NCBI GenBank assembly: GCA_030652255.1 | Contig: JAUSAZ010000104.1 | Coordinates: 1-46,041, forward strand | From: Myxococcales bacterium | GTDB lineage: Bacteria; Myxococcota_A; Polyangia; Polyangiales; Ga0077539 | DNA: 46,041 nt | Direction of reading: 5' to 3' | In this document: positions 39,174 through 46,041 of the stretch, piece by piece | Position numbering within the stretch: position 1 is the stretch's first letter | How the letters are laid out: the number at the start of each line of letters is the position of its first letter | Notes under the pieces: model-generated | The model's input: only the letters and a program-made list of their open reading frames with translations | Told to the model about the DNA's origin: nothing | Databases searched by the model: none | Program-made: the position numbers and the translations under genes

Positions 39174-39941
39174 TCAGGCACGGTCGAGCCCCCACGAGCG
39201 CCGCACCTTCGCCTCCAGCTGGCCGAAGAGCAGCCGGTCGCTCGCGAGGCCCAGCGCCACGATCACCACCATCACCCCCAGCACCAGGGCCATGTCGTGC
39301 AGCTCGCGGCCGAGCTCCAGCACCTGCCCGAGGCCGCCGGAGATGAACAGCAGCTCGCCCGCCAGGAGCGAGCGCCACGCGAAGGTCCACCCGAGGCGCG
39401 CGCCGCTGACGATGCCCGGCAGCGCGGCCGGCAGGATCACCCGCAGCCATAACATTCCCCCCGTCGCCCCCATGGTGCGCGCCGCCCGCACCAGCAGCGG
39501 GGGGATGGTGTTCACGGCGCTCTCCGTCGCGAGGGTGATGGAGAGCAGCGAGCCCAGCACCACCACCACCTGGATGGCCATCTCCCCGAGGCCGAACCAC
39601 AGCAGCGCCAGCGGCAGCCAGCACACCGACGGGATCGCCTGGAGGCCCAGCACCACCGCCCCGAGGGTGTCCTTCACCCAGCGCACCCGCGCGAGCGCCA
39701 CGCCCAGCGCCACGCCCGCCACCAGCGAGACGGAGTACCCGACGAGCAGCCGCGCCATGCTCTTCAGCACCGCCCGCGGCAGGAGCCCCGAGCGCACGCT
39801 GTCCCGCAGCGCCAGCGCCACGTCGTCGGGACCCGGGAAGAGGAAGCGGTCACCCGACCTAGATGCCACCGCCCAGATCGCGACCAGCAGCGCCAGGAAG
39901 CCCACCGCCCGCAGGCGTCCACGCGTCGTCGAGTTCTTCAC
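39174..39941 (-). CDS. ssuC: ABC transporter permease (SsuC/TauC type)
   Basis: A 255-residue permease with about six membrane segments of the sulfonate/nitrate/taurine BPD family. The EAA loop that docks the ATPase is AARTMGATGGMLWLRVILPA. The start FLFPGPDDVALAL is a familiar family phrase. The GTG at 39941 lies inside the ATPase gene (83-base overlap), and AGAAGG lies about six bases upstream, so the overlap is accepted and implies coupling. A later in-frame GTG at 39905 would still overlap. The long inverted repeat follows the stop codon after 12 bases. Confidence 0.88.
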   Translation of the reverse strand: MKNSTTRGRLRAVGFLALLVAIWAVASRSGDRFLFPGPDDVALALRDSVRSGLLPRAVLKSMARLLVGYSVSLVAGVALGVALARVRWVKDTLGAVVLGLQAIPSVCWLPLALLWFGLGEMAIQVVVVLGSLLSITLATESAVNTIPPLLVRAARTMGATGGMLWLRVILPAALPGIVSGARLGWTFAWRSLLAGELLFISGGLGQVLELGRELHDMALVLGVMVVIVALGLASDRLLFGQLEAKVRRSWGLDRA

Positions 39942-40701
39942 GGATGACCTTCTCGATCTCGATCTTCAGCTCGCGCTCGATCACCCCGGCGAGCGTCGTC
40001 ACGTCCTGGTCGTTGGCCTCGCGCGGGCGCGCCAGCTTCACCGCCAGGTCGCGCGTGATGCGCCCCGGGCGGGTGCCCATCATCACCACCCGGTCGCCCA
40101 GCCGCGCCGCCTCGCGGACGTTGTGCGTGACGAACACCACCGTCTTGCGGGTCTCCAGCCAGATGCGCTCGAGCTCGGCGTGCAGCACGTCCCGGGTCTG
40201 CGCGTCGAGCGCCGCGAAGGGCTCGTCCATCAGCAGGATGGACGGCTCTCCCACCAGCGCCCGCGCCATCGCCGCCCGCTGGCGCATCCCCCCCGACAGC
40301 TCGTGGGGGTGGCTGTCGCGGGTGCGCCAGAGGTGCACCATCTTCAGGTAGCGCTCCACCCGCGCGGCGCGCTCGGCCCGCGGCACGCCCGCCATCTCCA
40401 GCGGAAACTCCACGTTGCGCTGCACCGACAGCCACGGAAACAGCGCGCTCTCCTGGAACATCACCGTGCGCTCGGGCCCGGGGCCCCGCACCGGCGCGCC
40501 GCGCACCGTCACCTCGCCGCTGGTCGGCCGCTCGAGGCCCGCGATGAGGTTGAGCAGCGTCGTCTTGCCGCAGCCCGACGGGCCGCACAGGCACACGAAC
40601 TCTCCCTCCGCGATGTCCAGGTCGACCCGCGACAGCGCCAGCCGTGACCCGGCGGCACCCCAGGCCTTGGTGACCCCTCGCAGCGCGATCAGCGGCTCCA
40701 T
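39859..40701 (-). CDS. ssuB: ABC transporter ATP-binding protein (SsuB/TauB type)
   Basis: A 280-residue ATPase of the nitrate/sulfonate importer family. Walker A GPSGCGKTT (40-48), Q-loop in MFQESALFPWLSV, signature LSGGMRQRAAMARAL, Walker B ILLMDEPFAALD and H-loop THNVREA are complete. The C-terminus beyond the usual end (IEKVIREELDDAWTPAGGG) runs into the permease gene. It follows the XRE-cupin regulator gene by 44 bases, so regulator, ATPase and permease probably form one transcript. No clear Shine-Dalgarno in front of ATG 40701. Confidence 0.92.
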   Translation of the reverse strand: MEPLIALRGVTKAWGAAGSRLALSRVDLDIAEGEFVCLCGPSGCGKTTLLNLIAGLERPTSGEVTVRGAPVRGPGPERTVMFQESALFPWLSVQRNVEFPLEMAGVPRAERAARVERYLKMVHLWRTRDSHPHELSGGMRQRAAMARALVGEPSILLMDEPFAALDAQTRDVLHAELERIWLETRKTVVFVTHNVREAARLGDRVVMMGTRPGRITRDLAVKLARPREANDQDVTTLAGVIERELKIEIEKVIREELDDAWTPAGGGLPGAAGRDLGGGI

Positions 40702-40745
40702 TCAAGTGGAGAGGCGTCTATCATGGTGACGCCCCGCGGACAACG

Positions 40746-41405
40746 TCACCCGCGCGGGTAGATGATCGCGTTGTGGTACCGGGCCTCGACGCGCCCGGGG
40801 TTCTCGTAGGCGTGGGCCTCGTCGGCCTCGAAGAACACCGAGTCGCCCGCGTTGAGCTCCACGGCCTCGTCGCCCACGTGCAGCTTGAGCACGCCGGTGA
40901 GCACCGTGAGGCTCTCGCAGGTGCCCTTGGCGTGGGGCTCGCTGCGGGAGATGCCGCGCGCCGCGAGGCGCAGCTCGTAGCACTCCACCGAGGGCGAGGC
41001 GCCCGCCGGGGTGAGCGGCCGGGACTCCAGGCGACCGTCGGCGGAGCGCAGCACCTGGGCGTCGCCGCGGCGCAGCACGCGCACGCGCTCCACCCGCTCC
41101 TCGCCCAGCAGCGACGCGAAGGGCACCCCGAGGCCCGCCGCGATCTTCCACAGGATCGCGATGGTCGGGTTGGTCTTGCAGGTCTCCACCTGGGAGAGGG
41201 TGGCGCGCGACACGCCCGAGCGCGCCGCGAGCTCGTCGAGGGAGAGGTCGCGCTGCTTGCGGAGCACCCGGAGGTTGTCGGCCACCCGGCGGGTGAGCTC
41301 CGCGGCGCCGATGTCGTCGCCCTCCACCGCGGCCTCCCCGTCGGACGAGCCCGCCGTGCGCGAGGCCTTCGCGCGAGCGTTTGACTTTGCGGGGGTCTTC
41401 GACAT
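40746..41405 (-). CDS. XRE-family transcriptional regulator with cupin sensor domain
   Basis: A 219-residue regulator. After a basic, disordered N-terminus, the HTH covers about residues 36-95 (NLRVLRKQRDLSLDELAARS, GVSRATLSQVE, NPTIAILWKIAAGL). A linker leads to a small cupin beta-barrel (about 150-215) with SEPHAKGTCESLTVLTG, KLHVGDEAVELNAGDSVFF and DEAHAYENPG, a possible metal or ligand site. The architecture is that of E. coli SutR (YdcN), a regulator of sulfur utilisation. It is divergent from cysC and first in the transcript with ssuB and ssuC, which supports the same role here. An upstream in-frame start (41486) is not needed. Confidence 0.9.
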   Translation of the reverse strand: MSKTPAKSNARAKASRTAGSSDGEAAVEGDDIGAAELTRRVADNLRVLRKQRDLSLDELAARSGVSRATLSQVETCKTNPTIAILWKIAAGLGVPFASLLGEERVERVRVLRRGDAQVLRSADGRLESRPLTPAGASPSVECYELRLAARGISRSEPHAKGTCESLTVLTGVLKLHVGDEAVELNAGDSVFFEADEAHAYENPGRVEARYHNAIIYPRG

Positions 41406-41506
41406 AGTGAATAACCGTCCAGTATGAAGAACGTTGAAGGATCGCTTGCGGCGCGACGATACACCCGGCGCGCGGGTCGTGGCCACCGCCTGCGCGGGGC
41501 GTCGCG
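41406..41506. promoter_or_regulatory. Divergent promoter region of the sulfur island
   Basis: 101 bases separate the XRE-cupin regulator and cysC starts. The part at about 41403-41447 is one of the least GC-rich stretches in the window (for example GTGAATAACC and AGTATGAAGAAC), the usual sign of promoter and operator DNA. Individual -35/-10 boxes and an operator dyad cannot be assigned with confidence. Confidence 0.45.
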
Positions 41507-42097
41507 ATGATCGTCGAGCCGCCGCGGCAGCGCGGGGTGACGGTGTGGTTCACGGGCCTTTCGGGGGCGGGCAAGAGCACGCTGGCGGAGGCGCTGGCCC
41601 CCCGGCTGGCGGCGCTGGGCCGGCGGGTCGAGCTGCTCGACGGCGACGCGGTGCGCACGCATCTCTCGAAGGGCCTCGGGTTTTCGCGCGAAGACCGGGA
41701 CACCAACGTGCGGCGCATCGGGTGGGTGGCGCAGCTGCTCACCCGCAACGGGGTCTTCGTGATCACGGCGGCGATCTCGCCGTACCGCGAGGCGCGCGAC
41801 TGGTGCCGGGAGACCATCCGGGACTTCGTGGAGGTGCACGTGAGCACACCCCTGGAGGTCTGCGCGGCGCGCGACGTGAAGGGGCTCTACCAGCGGGCGC
41901 TCGCCGGGGAGATTCCGCACTTCACTGGAGTGAACGACCCGTACGAAGCACCGACGGCCCCGGCGCTGAGCCTGGACACCCATGGGATGACCATCGACGA
42001 GGGCGTAGAGCGGGTGCTGGCCGTGCTGCGCGCCCGGGGATACCTCCCCGAGCTTGACCCCGCCGAGACGACCGAAGCCTCCATTGGAGTGAAGTGA
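41507..42097 (+). CDS. cysC: Adenylylsulfate (APS) kinase
   Basis: A 196-residue kinase that phosphorylates APS to PAPS. P-loop GLSGAGKST (17-25), LLDGDAVRTHLSKGLGFS and REDRDTNVRRIG for APS binding, ITAAISPYREARDW, and KGLYQRALAGEIPHFTGV with the lid region are all typical, and the length is right. No Shine-Dalgarno is evident before ATG 41507. The stop overlaps the start region of the reductase gene (GTGATGA). The ATP sulfurylase that would supply APS is not in the window. Confidence 0.93.
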   Translation: MIVEPPRQRGVTVWFTGLSGAGKSTLAEALAPRLAALGRRVELLDGDAVRTHLSKGLGFSREDRDTNVRRIGWVAQLLTRNGVFVITAAISPYREARDWCRETIRDFVEVHVSTPLEVCAARDVKGLYQRALAGEIPHFTGVNDPYEAPTAPALSLDTHGMTIDEGVERVLAVLRARGYLPELDPAETTEASIGVK

Positions 42098-43839
42098 TGA
42101 CCCCGACGACCTCCCCGTACCTCCCCCGCTTCAGCGACCCCGGCGACATCGACGAGTTCGTGGACACCCTCGGGCGCTTCGAGCGCGGAGAGCTAAGCGC
42201 GGAGGATTTCCGCCGGTACCGGCTCACCCGCGGGGTGTACGGCCAGCGGCAGACGGACGTGCAGATGCTCCGGGTGAAGATCCCGCAGGGGGTGCTCGCG
42301 CCGCCCGCGCTGGAGGCCCTCGCGGACGTGGCGGAGCGCTTCGGGCACGGGCACGGCAGCGTGACCACCCGGCAGAACGTGCAGTTCCATTTCGTGCAGA
42401 TGGCCGACGCGGAGACGGCGATGCGGCGGCTCGACGAGGCGGGGCTCACCACCCGCGAGGCCTGCGGCAACACCGTGCGCACCGTCACGGCCGACCCGCT
42501 GGCGGGCGTGCGCAACCACGGCACCTTCGACGTGACGCCCTACGGAGAGGCGATCACCCGCTTCTTCCTGCGCAGCCCGTGGGCCAACTCGCTGCCGAGG
42601 AAGTTCAAGATCGCGCTGGGCTACGAGCCCGGCGACACCATCATGGCGGGCATCCATGACATCGGGCTCATCGCCCGGGTGCGCGACGGCCAGCGGGGCT
42701 TCCTCATGCGCGTGGCGGGCGGGCTCTCGACCTCGCCGCAGGCGGCCATCGTGTTCCAGGAGTTTCTGCCCGAGGCGCGGCTGCTGGATGCGTGCGAGGC
42801 CGTCAACCGGGTGTTCGACCGCACCGGAAACCGCGACAACAAGCACCGCGCGCGGCTGAAGTACGTGCTGCGCAAGATGGGGCAGGAGAAGTTCCTCCAG
42901 GTGCTCAACGAGGAGTACGCCGCGGTGCTGGCCCGCGGGGGCACCCCCCTCGACCTGTCGGTCACCACGGCGCCGCCCGTCCCGCCGCCGCCCTCGGTCA
43001 CCGACGACGCGCCCGCCACGCGCGGCCCGGGCTACCTGCTCTGGCGCGCGAGCAACACCGTGGCGCAAGACCAGCCCGGCTACCACGCGGTCATCGTGCG
43101 GCTCGCGCTCGGCGCGGTCACCACGGCGCAGTTCCGTGCGTTGGCGAAGCTGATCACCGAGTTCGCCGACGGCTCGCTGCGCACCAGCATCGACCAGAAC
43201 CTCGTGCTGCGCTGGGTGCCCACCCACCGGCTGCCCGCGCTGCACGCCGCGCTCGACGCCGTCGGCCTGGCGAAGCCCGGCGCGCGCACCGTGGCCGACG
43301 TCACGACCTGCCCCGGCGCGGAGAGCTGCAACCTGGCCGTGACGGCGTCGCGGCAGGTGGGGGCGGCGATCACCGCGCGCCTGGAGTCCGACGCCTCGCT
43401 GGCCGCGGCGGTGAAGGAGGCCTCGGCGACGGTGATCAAGGTCTCGGGCTGCCCCAACAGCTGCGGGCAGCACCACATCGCGGACATCGGGTGGCACGGC
43501 GCGGCGCGCAAGGTGGGCGAGCGCACGGCGCCGGTGTACCAGCTGCACCTGGGCGGCGGCTTCGACGAGGAGGGCGCGCGCTTCGGGCGGCAGATCGTGA
43601 AGATCCCGGCGCGGCGCGTGGACGAGGCGGTCGCGCGGCTGGTGGCGCTGTACTCCAGCGACCGGTCCGAGGGGGAGACGGCGACGGCGTTCTACAAGCG
43701 GGTGCCGGCCGCGCGGGTGCACGCGGTGCTCGACGACCTGGCGGCCCTCGACGCGACGACCCCCGACGAGGTCTTCCTCGACATCAATGAGTCGATGGGC
43801 TTCCGTGTCGCCATCGGCGAAGGGGAGTGCGCGGCGTAG
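42097..43839 (+). CDS. Siroheme/[4Fe-4S] sulfite (or nitrite) reductase, ferredoxin type
   Basis: A 580-residue one-chain reductase reducing sulfite to sulfide with six electrons. Two ferredoxin-like halves and two siroheme-binding halves are present. The Fe-S/siroheme cysteines are C405 and C411 (TCPGAESCNL) and C452 and C456 (GCPNSCGQHH). VTTRQNVQFHFV and EACGNTVRTVTADPLAGV belong to the first half. It resembles NirA/SirA proteins; context between cysC and cysH argues for sulfite. ATG 42097 has GGAG eight bases upstream; GTG 42094 is adjacent. Confidence 0.9.
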   Translation: MTPTTSPYLPRFSDPGDIDEFVDTLGRFERGELSAEDFRRYRLTRGVYGQRQTDVQMLRVKIPQGVLAPPALEALADVAERFGHGHGSVTTRQNVQFHFVQMADAETAMRRLDEAGLTTREACGNTVRTVTADPLAGVRNHGTFDVTPYGEAITRFFLRSPWANSLPRKFKIALGYEPGDTIMAGIHDIGLIARVRDGQRGFLMRVAGGLSTSPQAAIVFQEFLPEARLLDACEAVNRVFDRTGNRDNKHRARLKYVLRKMGQEKFLQVLNEEYAAVLARGGTPLDLSVTTAPPVPPPPSVTDDAPATRGPGYLLWRASNTVAQDQPGYHAVIVRLALGAVTTAQFRALAKLITEFADGSLRTSIDQNLVLRWVPTHRLPALHAALDAVGLAKPGARTVADVTTCPGAESCNLAVTASRQVGAAITARLESDASLAAAVKEASATVIKVSGCPNSCGQHHIADIGWHGAARKVGERTAPVYQLHLGGGFDEEGARFGRQIVKIPARRVDEAVARLVALYSSDRSEGETATAFYKRVPAARVHAVLDDLAALDATTPDEVFLDINESMGFRVAIGEGECAA

Positions 43840-43862
43840 CGCCAGAGGCCATCATCGTGGCG

Positions 43863-44549
43863 ATGAACCTCGATACGCTCAACGTCGAGCTCGAGGCCCG
43901 CAGCGCGCGCGAGCGCCTCGCGTGGGCCGTCGAGACCTACGGCGACAGGCTGTTGTTCACGTCGTCCTTCGGGCCCGGGAGCGGGGTGCTGCTGCACCTC
44001 TGGTCGGAGGTGGCGGGCGAGCTGCCGGTGCACTTCATCGACACGGGCTTCCTCTTCGACCAGACGATCGCGTACCGCGACGAGCTGGTGAAGAAGCTCG
44101 AGCTCAACCTCCAGGTGCTCAAGCCCGCGCTGGAGCAGGGGCGCTTCCTGGAGAAGTACGGGCTGACGGTCTACCGCGACGACCCCGACCGCTGCTGCGC
44201 CATCAACAAGGTCGAGCCCCTGCAGGCGGCGCTGCCGGGCAAGGACGCGTGGGTGTCGGGGCTGCGCCGCGACCAGTCGAAGGCCCGCGGCGAGACGCCC
44301 ATCCTGCTGGGCACCGATGGCCCCGTGAAGGTGCACCCGCTCGCCGACTGGAACGCCCGGGACGTCTACCAGTACCTCAAGCTGCACCACGTGCCCGAGC
44401 ACCCGCTCTTCGAGCAGGGCTACGTGTCCGTGGGCTGCGCGCCGTGCACCCGCCCGGTGATGCCCGGCGAGGACGAGCGCTCCGGCCGCTGGGCAGGCAC
44501 CGCGAAGACCGAGTGCGGGCTGCATACGTTCCTGCAACCGAAGGGGTGA
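43863..44549 (+). CDS. cysH: APS/PAPS reductase with [4Fe-4S] cluster
   Basis: A 228-residue thioredoxin-dependent reductase giving sulfite. It has the PP-loop-like TSSFGPGSGVLLHL, then FIDTGFLFDQTIAY. The cluster cysteines C111-C112 (DRCCAINK) and C192/C195 (GCAPCTRP) are present, as is the catalytic C218 in KTECGLH. The CC...CxxC set marks the APS-type (iron-sulfur) branch, which accepts APS and in some bacteria PAPS. GTG 43857, two codons upstream, has a better placed AGAGG (eight bases), so the start is uncertain by two residues. The stop codon lies at the edge of the composite palindrome 44550-45003. Confidence 0.92.
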   Translation: MNLDTLNVELEARSARERLAWAVETYGDRLLFTSSFGPGSGVLLHLWSEVAGELPVHFIDTGFLFDQTIAYRDELVKKLELNLQVLKPALEQGRFLEKYGLTVYRDDPDRCCAINKVEPLQAALPGKDAWVSGLRRDQSKARGETPILLGTDGPVKVHPLADWNARDVYQYLKLHHVPEHPLFEQGYVSVGCAPCTRPVMPGEDERSGRWAGTAKTECGLHTFLQPKG

Positions 44550-45003
44550 CCTCGCCGTCGCGGTAGCGACGAGCGCACCCGCCCACGTCGTCAGTCCCCG
44601 GCCTCGCCGTCGCGCAGCGACGTGCGCGCCCGCCCACGTCCCCAGTCCCCGGCCTCGCCGTCGCGGTAGCGACGTGCGCGCCCGCCCACGCCGTCAGTCC
44701 CTGCCCTCACCGTCGCGGTAGCGACGTGCGCGCCCACCCACGCCCACGTCATCCCAGCGCGCCCAACCCGGGGCGATAGTCCCGGGGCTCCGGACGTCGG
44801 ACGTGGGGCCGTTGGGGGACTGCCCCGGGGCTATCGCCCCGGGTTGGGCGCGCTGGGATGACGTGGGCGGGTGCGCTCGTCGCTACCGCGACGGCGAGGC
44901 CGGGGACTGACGACGTGGGTGGGTGCGCTCGTCGCTACCGCGACGGCGAGGCCGGGGACTGACGACGTGGGCGGGTGCGCTCGTCGCTACCGCGACGGTG
45001 AGG
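44550..45003. repeat. Composite palindrome of 52-base units around a 44-base-arm core
   Basis: The left side holds four imperfect 52-base units (CCTCGCCGTCGCGGTAGCGA at the start, ending GTCAGTCCCCGG), and the right side holds three units in inverted orientation. The core arms 44745-44788 and 44822-44865 match at 43 of 44 positions around a 33-base loop. Each unit contains the small hairpin CGTCGC-GGTA-GCGACG. Both ends directly abut TGA stop codons of convergent genes (cysH and the peroxiredoxin), with nearly identical sequence GGTGACCTC(G/A)CCGTCGC reading outward-in from each side. No unique spacers, so not CRISPR. Confidence 0.9.
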
Positions 45004-45657
45004 TCACCGCACCGCCCGCACCGCCGCGAGCACCTCGTCCGAGTGCCCGTCCACGCCCACGTTGGGGAACACCCGCGACACGCGGCCGTCGCGGCCGATG
45101 ACCACCGTCGTGCGCGCCGTGTAGCCGCCGTTCACGGGCACCCCGAAGGCCCCCGCGAGGCGCCCCTCGGTGTCGGCGATCAGCCCGAAGGGCAGCCGGT
45201 GGTGCTGCGCGAATCCGCGGTGCGCCTCGACCGGGTCGGTGCTCACCCCGACGATGTCCGCCCCCGCCTCGGTGTACGCGCTGAACGCGTCGCGAAACGA
45301 GCACGCCTCGCGGGTGCACCCGGGCGTCTCGTCGCGAGGGTAGAAGTACACCACCAGCACCCGCGAGCGCGCCGCGCCGTCGCTCGCCACCGCGCGGCCC
45401 TCGTGCGTGGTCGCCTGGAAGGTGGGCGCCGCCTCGCCCTGCGCGATGAGCGCCGCGCGCGCCGGTGAGACCACCGTCAGCGCCCCCGCCGCCGCCGCTG
45501 CGGGCGCCGCTGCCGGTGCCGCCGCGGGCGCGGGTGCCGGTGCCGCCGCCGCCGTCGAGTGACTGTCCGCCACGACCGGTGCCGGTGCGGGCGGCGCCGA
45601 CGAGCGCGAACAACCCACTGCCAGGCACAACCCCACCACCGTCGCGATTGCTCTCAT
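45004..45657 (-). CDS. Peroxiredoxin (Bcp/PrxQ-like) lipoprotein
   Basis: A 217-residue thiol peroxidase anchored outside the cytoplasm. The lipobox is LAVGC (C16), followed by an Ala/Pro tether to about residue 62. The domain shows APTFQATTHEGR, VVYFYPRDETPGCTREACSF with peroxidatic C114 and resolving C119 (the one-helix CxxxxC arrangement of PrxQ), ADIVGVSTDPVEAHRGFA, PFGLIADTEG, and the GGYTARTTVVIGRDG block. It would reduce peroxides at the envelope with an exported thiol donor. ATG 45657 gives the proper signal peptide. Convergent with cysH across the composite palindrome. Confidence 0.9.
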   Translation of the reverse strand: MRAIATVVGLCLAVGCSRSSAPPAPAPVVADSHSTAAAAPAPAPAAAPAAAPAAAAAGALTVVSPARAALIAQGEAAPTFQATTHEGRAVASDGAARSRVLVVYFYPRDETPGCTREACSFRDAFSAYTEAGADIVGVSTDPVEAHRGFAQHHRLPFGLIADTEGRLAGAFGVPVNGGYTARTTVVIGRDGRVSRVFPNVGVDGHSDEVLAAVRAVR

Positions 45658-45931
45658 GTCCGTTGAGATGCAGCCCGCGGCGCCCCGGATGCAAGGACCT
45701 CCCGCGGGGTCGACTGGGATTCGGAGTACGACCGCGGCGTCGTCGGCGAGCGATTCCCCGGTACGATCGCGGCGTCGTCGGCGACGCGAGCCAGACCCCG
45801 ACCGTGAGGGCTGTCCTCTGGTCTCAATTCCTGCGGCTATTTCTGGTCTTTCCTGGCGGTCTTGTCGTCGCTTCGGACCGGGGCTGGTCGCGTCCCGCGA
45901 CTGCGCCGCCGGGCAAGCGAGGGCAGGCGCC
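45658..45931. other. Gene-free stretch upstream of the peroxiredoxin
   Basis: No credible coding frame on either strand. It holds the peroxiredoxin upstream region, a two-copy 35-base tandem repeat, and a somewhat less GC-rich segment at about 45815-45875 that could hold a promoter; no box can be assigned. Confidence 0.5.
45726..45784 (+). repeat. Two-copy direct repeat, period 35
   Basis: A 24-base sequence beginning GTACGA and containing CGCGGCGTCGTCGGCGA occurs at 45726-45749 and 45761-45784 with one difference; the flanking GATTC is also repeated. Only two copies. Confidence 0.65.
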
Positions 45932-46041
45932 CCTGACGGGGCTATCGGAAGGACGCCGTGCAAGCCGCGTGATCGCACCGCTTCCCGGACACCACGTCCA
46001 TGGAAGCGGTGCTGCTCATCGACTCCGGAAGCCCCGTCAGG
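45932..46041. repeat. Nested inverted repeat reaching the window edge
   Basis: Outer arms CCTGACGGGGCT (45932-45943) and AGCCCCGTCAGG (46030-46041) and inner arms GCACCGCTTCC (45975-45985) and GGAAGCGGTGC (46002-46012) are both perfect. The element may extend to the right of the window. It resembles the other palindromic intergenic elements in layout, not in sequence. Confidence 0.7.

Noticed and set aside
38822..39181. ORFs across the 91-base inverted repeat encoding similar peptides on both strands
   Set aside because: The shared peptide is a consequence of the perfect dyad; no ribosome site or family match.
39859..39941. 83-base overlap of ssuB and ssuC as a frameshift or assembly error
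   Set aside because: Both frames are intact with full motifs, and a good ribosome site precedes the permease GTG, so a true overlap is simpler.
44550..45003. Regularly spaced 52-base repeats considered as a CRISPR array
   Set aside because: Units are contiguous with no unique spacers, change orientation at the centre, and no cas gene is near.
45726..45784. Two-copy 35-base repeat as a short CRISPR or attachment site
   Set aside because: Only two contiguous copies, no spacer logic, no integrase or cas gene nearby.
46000..46041. ATG at 46000 opening a frame MEAVLLIDSGSPVR to the window edge
   Set aside because: Only 14 residues, no good ribosome site, and the bases are explained by the inverted repeat; cannot be supported as a gene.

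Overview
The window is very GC-rich, densely packed bacterial chromosome and most likely comes from a myxobacterium-like member of the Myxococcota. The evidence is a MYXO-CTERM-type tail (GCGC motif, hydrophobic helix, Arg cluster) on the protein at 26509-27984, several lipoproteins whose lipobox is followed by Asp/Val/Pro or Asp/Ala/Gly-rich spacers, a cyclic-di-GMP-I riboswitch, and codon use that leaves long antisense shadow frames. I see no tRNA, rRNA, IS element, prophage or CRISPR array. The assignment is inference; no marker gene for taxonomy is present.

Layout. 1-5 kb: the 3' part of selA, an HNH endonuclease, a CDP-alcohol phosphatidyltransferase, an LPG-synthase/flippase-like membrane protein and a ferritin-like diiron protein, all on +. 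5-6.5 kb: a lipoprotein with a pentapeptide array, started by TTG behind a near-perfect Shine-Dalgarno. 6.5-12.5 kb: a tight minus-strand operon of carotenoid oxygenase, two thiolases, an orphan histidine kinase and a methyltransferase. 12.6-16 kb: a Uma2-type nuclease, a c-di-GMP riboswitch with its lipoprotein gene, a nested inverted-repeat element, an alpha/beta hydrolase and 3-hydroxybutyrate dehydrogenase. 16-21 kb: an ECF sigma factor and a 1423-residue zinc-finger/FecR/VIT/VWA/TPR protein that is probably its regulator. 21-24.6 kb: a cysteine-cluster protein, a candidate Panacea/MazF-like toxin-antitoxin pair, a second Uma2 gene, a repeat cluster and an unrecognised DNA-binding-like gene followed by two tandem perfect palindromes. 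24.7-33 kb: a second hydrolase, lipoproteins, a zinc-phospholipase-like surface protein, a CDF metal transporter, another ferritin-like protein and a TPR protein.

33.2-35.8 kb holds a coupled three-gene operon: a BtaA-like (DUF3419) aminocarboxypropyl transferase, a GNAT-like acyltransferase and a heme-oxygenase-like diiron oxidase. This looks like an uncharacterised small biosynthetic pathway. 36.8-44.5 kb is a sulfur island: an XRE-cupin regulator with SsuB, SsuC and SsuA-like sulfonate uptake genes, divergent from cysC, a siroheme sulfite/nitrite reductase and cysH. A peroxiredoxin lipoprotein closes the window.

Intergenic spaces contain an unusual number of long inverted repeats (14098-14319, 23478-23853, 38888-39161, 44550-45003, 45932-46041). 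Some share sequence words. One forms a perfect 91-bp dyad inside the sulfonate transporter gene group, and another is built symmetrically between the stop codons of two convergent genes. The strongest candidates for something new are the Panacea/MazF-like pair, the DUF3419-GNAT-diiron oxidase operon, the riboswitch-controlled lipoprotein and the palindromic repeat family.
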